From: Acidobacteriaceae bacterium
GTDB taxonomy: Bacteria > Acidobacteriota > Terriglobia > Terriglobales > Acidobacteriaceae
Length of the DNA stretch: 8,555 nucleotides
Reading direction: 5' to 3'
NCBI GenBank assembly: GCA_003166055.1
Contig: PMWR01000505.1
Coordinates: 3,173 to 11,727, forward strand
A program made the position numbers and the translations under genes. How positions within the stretch are numbered: position 1 is the first letter of the stretch; the number at the start of each line of letters is the position of its first letter. This document shows positions 1 to 4,498 of this stretch, piece after piece. Below the pieces are notes generated by a model. The model did no database searches and was not told where the DNA came from. It was given only the letters and a program-made list of their open reading frames with translations.

Positions 1-587
1 ATCGCCAGCAGCCCTTCTTCGCTATGCACCACCAGCACCGCATTCAACGCCCACCCCGGCAGGAACCGCGCAAAGAACGGCGCAAACCACATCGCGTAGC
101 CTGAGAAGCCGATGATGATCATCCCCCAGAACACCGCCCAGTAGTCGAACTTCTCCCAGTACGCGTAGCGCCCGAACGTGGGCCGCTTGCCCAGTCCCAC
201 AAACCAGCGCATGTGCCCCACCAGATCCTTCACGTCCTTCCAGTTGGCCACCATCGAGTTCGGCCCCCAGAAGATCCCCTTCTCGCGATTCACAATCCCG
301 CGCGTGAAAATATTCTTCAGGTGAATCAGAAACGCCACCGTCAGCACCAGCGCGCAAAGCTTGTGAAAGAAGATAATCGCGCCAAACCCGCCCACTCCCG
401 AGGCAAACTTGCGCGCCCAAAAGCTCTGGCTGAACCGCATCGGAAGCCCCGTCGCCGCCAGCCCCAAAAACGAACTGAACAGCACCCCGTGCATATACCT
501 CTGCGCCGCCGTGAAGCGCGTAAAATACCGCTGCTTCCCGCCTTCAGTCGCCGTGCTCGTCACTCCAGCGTTCTCCAGATCAGGCAT
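1..587 (-). CDS. Membrane cytochrome b (cytochrome b561 / formate dehydrogenase gamma-type), partial
   Basis: This frame stays open from an ATG at 587-585 to the left edge, giving 195 residues; the C-terminus is outside the window. After a short hydrophilic N-terminus there are hydrophobic segments at about 33-50, 68-90, 148-170 and from 178 on, separated by a polar loop (95-145). Histidines in or beside membrane segments (H33, H75, H89, H188) are candidate axial ligands for two b hemes, as in hydrogenase, formate dehydrogenase and thiosulfate reductase cytochrome b subunits. The start overlaps the end of the 11-heme cytochrome gene by 8 bp (ATGCCTGA), and a strong GGAGGG ribosome site lies inside that gene's last codons, so the two are probably translationally coupled. 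By inference it exchanges electrons between the quinone pool and the neighbouring c-type cytochrome. The broad family is fairly sure; the exact redox partner and direction are not known. Confidence 0.85.
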   Translation of the reverse strand, partial: MPDLENAGVTSTATEGGKQRYFTRFTAAQRYMHGVLFSSFLGLAATGLPMRFSQSFWARKFASGVGGFGAIIFFHKLCALVLTVAFLIHLKNIFTRGIVNREKGIFWGPNSMVANWKDVKDLVGHMRWFVGLGKRPTFGRYAYWEKFDYWAVFWGMIIIGFSGYAMWFAPFFARFLPGWALNAVLVVHSEEGLLA

Positions 588-1773
588 GATTCCCTCCCTC
601 AGTCGACTTTCTCTTCACCTGTTCCAGGCGCTGGCGAATCAGCCACAAGATCGTGTGAATCAAGAAGAACGTAAGCACGCTGACCAGCAGAAGATTCATG
701 AACAGCCCAATGTAATAGAGAGCCGGATTCAGCTTCCTGTTATGCGCGTTCGCGTGTGGTTGGTACTGAACAAAACTTTCGTTGGCGCCCGCATGGCACC
801 GTCCACATGTCTTCACCAGGTTCGCTTTGTTGATCGGCGAGCGCGGATCGGACGCCGGCAATATGTCATGCGCCCCATGGCAGTCCCAGCAACGCGCCGT
901 CTCCACATAGCCGCCGAGTGAGCCAAGTTGCGAGTGGAACGTATCACGGTACGTCGAGAATTTCTCTTTATGACATGAGCCGCAGATCGGCGTCGATTGC
1001 GTGCGGAACGCAGCCTCGGTCGGCTGCACGATCGCGTGCGCATTGTGGCAGTCCGAGCACACCGGCGCATCCATATGCCCGGCCGCAACCGCCCTTCCGT
1101 GCACGCCCAACTCGTAGTCCGCCGTAATGCCCGCATGGCATTTTCCGCACGTATTCGGAACGTTGGTCTTGTACGTCGCGCTCAGCGGATTCGTGTGGCT
1201 CAGAATGTGATGCGATCCATGGCAAGTCTGGCAGTTCGCCGCCACCAGCAGCCCTTCTTTGCTCAGCGCGAATCCGTGAATCGAGTCGATGTACGCCGGA
1301 TAAACACTCGGCAATCCATGCTTTTTCGCCATCCCCTCAGCGCCGTGGCACTGCCCGCAGGTGCGCGGAACATTCAACGGATACACCGCCGACTGCGGAT
1401 CGCTCTTCGGCACGATCGAATGAGCATCTCCGTGGCAGCTCGTACAGGGATGGTCCTTCCCGTCCGCGTGAACGCTTCCCACCAGCCCCGCAGCTTGTTC
1501 CGCGTGGCAGGTCTCGCACTTCACCGGCGCTACCTTGTCCGGATGCGGATAACCCTTGATATCGGAGTGGCACCCAACACATTCGATCGCGTTGTGAATG
1601 CCAGCGTGAAACTTCTTCTCATCCACGCTGATGCTGTGCCCATTAGCATCCTGCATGCTCGCGTCCGCGTGGCACGTCAGGCAATCCGCGCTCGACTGTG
1701 CTCCACCCCGCGTCGCTGTCGTCAGTACCGCCGACGCAAAAAGAGTCAGCGTAAGAAAAGAAACGATCTTCAT
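580..1773 (-). CDS. 11-heme c-type cytochrome with C-terminal membrane anchor
   Basis: The 397-residue product has an N-terminal signal peptide (about 1-25) and eleven CXXCH heme sites, with first cysteines at about 31, 65, 86, 110, 139, 181, 209, 239, 264, 295 and 323. A single membrane helix (about 353-379) is followed by a positively charged tail, so the heme domain should face the periplasm. Hemes 4-11 form four repeats of a diheme module: CXXCH, often followed by G-x-H-x-I, then about 20 residues, then TCGxCH or a variant. A TTG at 1788 would add five residues, but the ATG at 1773 begins a typical signal peptide and has GGAG five bases upstream, so I chose it. The gene follows a monoheme cytochrome and overlaps a cytochrome b. 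By inference it is the electron wire between the membrane cytochrome b and soluble or outer acceptors. It could instead be the electron-input subunit of an uncharacterised reductase; no substrate-specific domain is visible. Confidence 0.93.
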   Translation of the reverse strand: MKIVSFLTLTLFASAVLTTATRGGAQSSADCLTCHADASMQDANGHSISVDEKKFHAGIHNAIECVGCHSDIKGYPHPDKVAPVKCETCHAEQAAGLVGSVHADGKDHPCTSCHGDAHSIVPKSDPQSAVYPLNVPRTCGQCHGAEGMAKKHGLPSVYPAYIDSIHGFALSKEGLLVAANCQTCHGSHHILSHTNPLSATYKTNVPNTCGKCHAGITADYELGVHGRAVAAGHMDAPVCSDCHNAHAIVQPTEAAFRTQSTPICGSCHKEKFSTYRDTFHSQLGSLGGYVETARCWDCHGAHDILPASDPRSPINKANLVKTCGRCHAGANESFVQYQPHANAHNRKLNPALYYIGLFMNLLLVSVLTFFLIHTILWLIRQRLEQVKRKSTEGGNHA

Positions 1774-1805
1774 CTTGGCTCCGGCCAAACCTGCCGCTTC
1801 AACGT

Positions 1806-1840
1806 GCAGTGGAGAAGACGTTCAAGCCTGTCTCCACTGC
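1806..1840 (-). other. Intercistronic hairpin between cytochrome genes
   Basis: GCAGTGGAGA (1806-1815) and TCTCCACTGC (1831-1840) form a perfect 10-bp stem with a 15-base loop, in the 104-bp gap between the monoheme cytochrome stop and the 11-heme cytochrome start. No run of T follows on the minus strand, so it is not a standard intrinsic terminator. It may protect or process the mRNA, or partly attenuate transcription so that the small cytochrome is made in excess. The structure is seen directly; the role is inferred. Confidence 0.6.
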
Positions 1841-1877
1841 TTCACGTCGTACGGTCAGGCCCTGCTCTGTCCGCTTC

Positions 1878-2201
1878 CTACTTCTGAAGCGTGCGGATAA
1901 ATGCGGTCACGTCCTTGATTTGCGCATCGGTCAGCTTGCCCTTGTATGCGGGCATCTTCCCTTTGCCATTCGTCGTCGATGCGATGAACTGCGCGTCCGT
2001 CGCCTTCAGCATTGCCGGATCCTTGAATGAAAGCACTTTGAAATTCTTGGCCGTCGGCGTGTTGGCAAGTCCGTCGGCCCCATGACACATCGCGCACTTT
2101 TGTGCCTTGTATGTGTCGGCGCCGGGCGCCTGCGCGAACGCAGGTCCCGCAAGCGAGATAGCCAGCAAAACCAAGCCGGCATTCCTGATTTGAAAACGCA
2201 T
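1878..2201 (-). CDS. Small periplasmic monoheme cytochrome c (class I)
   Basis: The 107-residue product starts with a signal peptide (basic start, hydrophobic 9-20, likely cleavage after the AFA at 21-23), leaving a mature protein of about 84 residues. It has one CAMCH heme site (C36, C39, H40) and a distal methionine in the GKMPAYKGKL segment (M83), the usual layout of small class I cytochromes c of the c6/cbb3-subunit type. A good AGGAG site lies 9 bases before the ATG. It is first in the operon, ahead of the 11-heme cytochrome and cytochrome b. By family it is a diffusible periplasmic electron carrier, so it probably accepts electrons from, or hands them to, the multiheme protein next to it. 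The terminal oxidase or reductase it serves is not in the window. Confidence 0.93.
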   Translation of the reverse strand: MRFQIRNAGLVLLAISLAGPAFAQAPGADTYKAQKCAMCHGADGLANTPTAKNFKVLSFKDPAMLKATDAQFIASTTNGKGKMPAYKGKLTDAQIKDVTAFIRTLQK

Positions 2202-2216
2202 CGTGTTTTACTCCTG

Positions 2217-2241
2217 GGCCGGTCCTAGGCACTCCCCGGCC
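2217..2241 (-). other. GC-rich leader hairpin next to the cytochrome c ribosome site
   Basis: GGCCGG (2217-2222) and CCGGCC (2236-2241) can pair as a 6-bp GC stem with a 13-base loop. On the minus-strand transcript it ends one base before the AGGAG ribosome site of the monoheme cytochrome. It could modulate translation, but a stem this short could arise by chance. Confidence 0.35.
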
Positions 2242-2372
2242 ACCTACCTGTCATACCGATTCCGTTTCCAACCTGTATGTGATGGGGACCACAGTCGGAA
2301 GCCACGGCTCCCGCAAGGCATGCGAATCAATCACTTACCCAAGGCCTTCGTCGCCCACAAAATCAGCCTCAA

Positions 2373-2388
2373 CGTGATAAAAGTCACG
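2373..2388. promoter_or_regulatory. CRP/FNR-family operator upstream of the cytochrome operon
   Basis: CGTGA-TAAAAG-TCACG is a perfect 5+5-bp palindrome with a 6-base spacer, the spacing of CRP/FNR-superfamily sites (GTGA-N6-TCAC core). It lies about 170 bp upstream of the first gene of the cytochrome operon in otherwise unassigned sequence. Regulators of this superfamily commonly control anaerobic and nitrogen-oxide respiration, which fits. No clear -10 box sits at the classic 41-base distance, so the promoter itself is not located. Confidence 0.6.
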
Positions 2389-2456
2389 CCAGACGCCCGC
2401 TATCTCGAGGAAAGCGGGTGTCTGTTCCTTGCACGCTCTGGAGTAGAAAGGGAGGA

Positions 2457-2509
2457 GAGCAACCAAGCCAGTGCGAGCGAAAAAGCGAGCGCCTGCCCCA
2501 CCGCAGGTG
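2457..2509. repeat. Intergenic direct repeat, copy A
   Basis: Copy A runs from GCAACCAAGCC through a GCGAGC-rich centre to CTGCCCCACCGCAGGTG. A diverged copy lies at 2571-2620 with the same two ends. The right part of copy A also forms a 9-bp perfect inverted repeat with downstream sequence: GCGCCTGCC (2489-2497) with GGCAGGCGC (2528-2536). This looks like a REP-like or other small dispersed intergenic element. Confidence 0.6.
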
Positions 2510-2570
2510 ATCTGCCTCAGCGCAGGCGGCAGGCGCCCGTCCTGGAGGGACGCGGCGAGACAGACTGGCG

Positions 2571-2620
2571 GCAACCAAGCCCGAGCGAGCCTCCCGCGAG
2601 AGTCTGCCCCACCGAAGGTG
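2571..2620. repeat. Intergenic direct repeat, copy B
   Basis: This is the second copy of the element at 2457-2509, starting GCAACCAAGCC and ending CTGCCCCACCGAAGGTG, with a changed centre. It ends 11 bp before the stop codon of the deoxyhypusine-synthase-like gene. The spacer between the copies also contains a small hairpin, CGTCC-TGGAG-GGACG (2538-2552). Confidence 0.6.
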
Positions 2621-2631
2621 GCCGCAGGTGC

Positions 2632-3825
2632 TTAAATCTTCAGCACCGCCGGAAGCGAGAGCGTCCCCATGATTTCTTTCATGGCTTCCTCATCGTTTCC
2701 AATCTTCTTGAGCAGCTTATTCTTGAGTTCCTCGCGCTTCGAATAAAGCCGCAGCGGTTCTGGCGGGTTGTGAAGCAGGTCTTTCCCCACCAGCGCGCGC
2801 ACAATGAACGGCATATACGAGGAATAATCGCCCTGCATGCTCACCGTCTGCGTCGTGTATGTCTCGGGATTGACCTTGCCCCACGACACTGCCTCCGCCG
2901 GCGGGCACGACGACAAGCTCCCATCCGTCACCGGCGACGAAACAATCTGCACATCGTAGTCATATCCACGAATATTTTCAAGAAAGAATATCTGCGACAA
3001 TGTCGGTTCCGGCTGCAAAGAATAGTTCTTCGGCACGCCGCCCCCGAGAATCAGAATCGCAAACGACTTCGCATCCGACTCGAATAATCCCCAGTGGTGA
3101 TAGGCGCAGCTCTCAAATACATCCTCATGAAGATCGTAATCGAACCCATATTGAATCTTGCCCATCCGCGCCAGCGCCCACAGCTTCACGGAATTCAGAA
3201 ACAGGCTCCCATCCGCGGGCGCTCCAACAAAGACCGGCAATTCAAGTTCGGCGCATGTACTCAGCAGGCCCGGTGCAACGCCCAGCGCCTTTTCTCTCTC
3301 GGCAAACTGCTTGCCCAGCAGGTAATTCCGCTCCGTGGTCGTCATCTTCTTCTGGAACTCAGGCCTTTGCAGAATCTCCGTCGCCACAGCGTCCTGGTCG
3401 AACAGCACCTGCTCATCAAACCCGGTATCCGCAACGCGAATCACGCCACTCTCCCGCAGTGCGCCATCGTCCCCCCACATATCCACTTCGCGAATCGGAC
3501 GCTCATCCGTTTTCCGCAGGCAATCGTGCCCGTCGTGGTAGCAGATCGCGTCCGTCACCGTGATGTACGCAGTGTTCGCGGCCCTGATGAGCGGAATGAG
3601 CCACGCGCGGTGCTGATCGGAAACCGTGATCGGCCCAGCGCAAGTGATCACCAGCGGAATGCGTTTCTCAATCACCGCTCGCATCGCGTCGTAAACCCGC
3701 CGCAAGTAAGCCCCGCCGAAAGCCGGAAGAGAAGAAAGAAACACCTCGCCCAGATCCTTGCATTCCGTTACGGGCTTCCCCGTAACCGCCCCGCCCATCA
3801 GTCCATCGTTAGCGCACTTCGTCAT
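2632..3825 (-). CDS. Deoxyhypusine synthase family protein, likely polyamine (homospermidine-type) synthase
   Basis: The 397-residue product matches the deoxyhypusine synthase fold from memory of the family. GAPADGS (201-207) aligns with the PALTDGS region of the eukaryotic enzyme, LGGGVPKN (260-267) with the NAD/substrate-binding GGGVxKH motif, and EAVSWGK (311-317) with the active-site segment, so K317 matches the lysine that forms the enzyme-imine intermediate. The segment before 100 is more divergent. Eukaryotic and archaeal enzymes transfer the aminobutyl group of spermidine to a lysine of (a)IF5A, which bacteria lack. A cyanobacterial homologue (SpeY) instead makes homospermidine, so a free polyamine is the likelier product here. 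No arginine decarboxylase or agmatinase gene lies next to it, so substrate supply is unknown. The ATG at 3825 has only a weak ribosome site (AGAAG, close spacing); the ATG at codon 10 is an alternative. Confidence 0.88.
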   Translation of the reverse strand: MTKCANDGLMGGAVTGKPVTECKDLGEVFLSSLPAFGGAYLRRVYDAMRAVIEKRIPLVITCAGPITVSDQHRAWLIPLIRAANTAYITVTDAICYHDGHDCLRKTDERPIREVDMWGDDGALRESGVIRVADTGFDEQVLFDQDAVATEILQRPEFQKKMTTTERNYLLGKQFAEREKALGVAPGLLSTCAELELPVFVGAPADGSLFLNSVKLWALARMGKIQYGFDYDLHEDVFESCAYHHWGLFESDAKSFAILILGGGVPKNYSLQPEPTLSQIFFLENIRGYDYDVQIVSSPVTDGSLSSCPPAEAVSWGKVNPETYTTQTVSMQGDYSSYMPFIVRALVGKDLLHNPPEPLRLYSKREELKNKLLKKIGNDEEAMKEIMGTLSLPAVLKI

Positions 3826-3857
3826 TTCTTCTGAAAACCTCCCAAAGACCTATCAAC

Positions 3858-3887
3858 AGTATCCAACATCGCCCGGAAGCCCGTTAA
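3858..3887 (-). promoter_or_regulatory. Possible promoter of the deoxyhypusine-synthase-like gene
   Basis: Reading leftward, TTAACG (3887-3882) and GATACT (3863-3858) are 18 bases apart and each match 4 of 6 bases of the sigma-70 boxes. The implied start is about 25 bases before the ATG at 3825. This is a weak prediction. Confidence 0.3.
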
Positions 3888-3935
3888 GAGGTCCAGGATT
3901 TCAATGTAAAATTGCATTCACAATTCGCGCATGTT

Positions 3936-3992
3936 TCCATTGAAACTGTCATTGTCTATTGAATCGTTCACTGTCCATTGAGGCTGTCATCC
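3936..3992. repeat. Three-unit 19-bp imperfect tandem repeat
   Basis: The units start at 3936, 3955 and 3974 with TCCATTGA, TCTATTGA and TCCATTGA, exactly 19 bp apart. Units 1 and 3 share 15 of 17 bases from TCCATTGA to CTGTCAT; unit 2 is more diverged (TCTATTGAATCGTTCACTG). The last unit overlaps the first bases of the REP-like element that begins at 3986. Confidence 0.7.
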
Positions 3993-4040
3993 TGAGCGAA
4001 GCAGGTCGCGTCCTTTGCGACCTGCGCAGTCGAAGGACCC
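3986..4040. repeat. REP-like palindromic intergenic element
   Basis: The element starts GTCATCCTGAGCGAA and ends CAGTCGAAGGACCC around a perfect 9-bp stem, GCAGGTCGC (4001-4009) and GCGACCTGC (4017-4025), with a 7-base loop. From memory, this border pair (GTCATCCTGAGCG…GTCGAAGGACC) recurs in intergenic DNA of several bacterial groups, including Acidobacteriota, with a variable stem. No transposase is nearby. Confidence 0.7.
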
Positions 4041-4114
4041 GCGGTTGCCTTTGCTGTTGCTCCTACACCTCAGTCTTCAAACACGTTACAGGTCGGCTAG
4101 CAACAACACTGTCC

Positions 4115-4136
4115 TGCTCTAATCTGAAACGAGGAG
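4115..4136 (+). promoter_or_regulatory. Extended -10 and ribosome site of the 94-residue gene
   Basis: TGCTCTAAT (4115-4123) fits an extended -10 box (TGn plus TCTAAT). GAGGAG (4131-4136) is a strong ribosome site seven bases before the ATG at 4144. No good -35 box is seen at the usual distance. If TCTAAT is the -10, the start would be at about 4130, next to the ribosome site, which leaves a very short leader; the promoter call is therefore tentative while the ribosome site is clear. Confidence 0.4.
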
Positions 4137-4143
4137 TGCGCCC

Positions 4144-4428
4144 ATGAAACAGTGGCTTTCAATAGGCGACAGAATACAGGTCTCTGATGAGTTCTTTTGG
4201 GCAAAAGGCGCGACGGGGCGGATCGCGGCTCCGCCAGATGCGGTAACTGCTTTGAGTGGCCCGTGGGACGATGGGCTTACCCGTCAAGAGAACAGCTCGC
4301 TCGGTACTAACACCGTTTATTGGGTTTGGTTCGACGAGCCACAACTCGATGCCGACGGGGACGGCCCGTTTCGAGGCGGATCAATCTGGGAAAGTGCGTT
4401 GGCGATCATCACAAAAAACGCGAATTGA
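4144..4428 (+). CDS. Small conserved-looking protein of unknown function (94 aa)
   Basis: I do not recognise a named family. The 94-residue product has no signal peptide, membrane segment or cysteine and is acidic and aromatic-rich (seven W/Y residues). The N-terminal part, with IGDRIQV (7-13) followed by FFWAKGATGRI (17-27), resembles the opening strands of KOW/SH3-like small barrels, in which a GD turn and a G-x-G/TG turn recur. The centre carries YWVWFDEPQ (59-67), then the Asp/Gly-rich DADGDGP (69-75), which could be a loop or a metal site. The start is well supported by GAGGAG at seven bases' spacing. It is the only plus-strand gene in the window and is flanked by repeat elements on both sides, so it is probably a single-gene transcription unit. 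It is cytosolic by prediction; function is unknown. Confidence 0.8.
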   Translation: MKQWLSIGDRIQVSDEFFWAKGATGRIAAPPDAVTALSGPWDDGLTRQENSSLGTNTVYWVWFDEPQLDADGDGPFRGGSIWESALAIITKNAN

Positions 4429-4446
4429 TCCACCAAAACCGGGTGC

Positions 4447-4472
4447 CCCAGGTCCCGCTTTTGGGGCCTGGG
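4447..4472. terminator. Hairpin between convergent genes, possible terminator or small repeat
   Basis: CCCAGGTCCC (4447-4456) and GGGGCCTGGG (4463-4472) form a 10-bp stem with one G-U pair and a 6-base loop (GCTTTT). It lies in the 70-bp gap between the 94-residue gene and the convergent radical SAM gene, where a bidirectional terminator would be expected. No T-run follows on the plus strand; on the minus strand only a short TTTT lies about ten bases on. It may equally be a dispersed hairpin repeat. Confidence 0.45.
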
Positions 4473-4498
4473 AACGTACATCCCGATGCGACAATACC

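Larger units (their letters stand above)
2202..2631. other. 430-bp intergenic region: cytochrome leader, operator and repeats
   Basis: This gap holds, from the cytochrome side, the leader hairpin (2217-2241), the CRP/FNR-like palindrome (2373-2388) and a repeat-rich part (about 2457-2620). Short open frames cross it, but they run through the repeats and have no ribosome site or family resemblance, so I see no gene here. No intrinsic terminator with a T-run is evident after the deoxyhypusine-synthase-like gene that ends at 2632; a CCACC-TTC-GGTGG mini-hairpin follows it on the minus strand. Confidence 0.7.
3826..4143. other. Divergent intergenic region (318 bp) with repeats
   Basis: This gap lies between two diverging genes, so it should hold both promoters. 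It contains an AT-rich part (3900-3935), a three-unit 19-bp tandem repeat (3936-3992), a REP-like hairpin element (3986-4040) and the leader of the 94-residue gene. I see no convincing small gene in it. Confidence 0.7.

Noticed and set aside
997..1887. A 296-codon plus-strand open frame.
   Set aside because: It is antisense to the 11-heme cytochrome gene, whose eleven CXXCH sites fix the real frame.
2496..2525. On the minus strand this part briefly resembles a primate Alu consensus (GCTGAGGCAG…ATCACCTG).
   Set aside because: The likeness covers only about 25 bases, and the surrounding sequence matches the local bacterial repeat copy, so contamination is not supported.
2335..2574. A 79-codon minus-strand open frame in the intergenic region upstream of the cytochrome operon.
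   Set aside because: It runs through the direct-repeat copy A and the operator palindrome, has no convincing ribosome site and resembles no family; it is most likely a by-product of the GC-rich repeat.
2590..2631. Intrinsic terminator after the deoxyhypusine-synthase-like gene.
   Set aside because: Only a 5-bp CCACC/GGTGG stem follows the stop and there is no T-run.
2203..3087. A 294-codon plus-strand open frame.
   Set aside because: It is mostly antisense to the clear deoxyhypusine-synthase-like gene, is very rich in Arg and His as expected of a shadow frame, and has no family signature.
3936..4040. Possible CRISPR-like array because of the evenly spaced repeats.
   Set aside because: The units are contiguous 19-bp tandem copies without spacers, and no cas gene is present.
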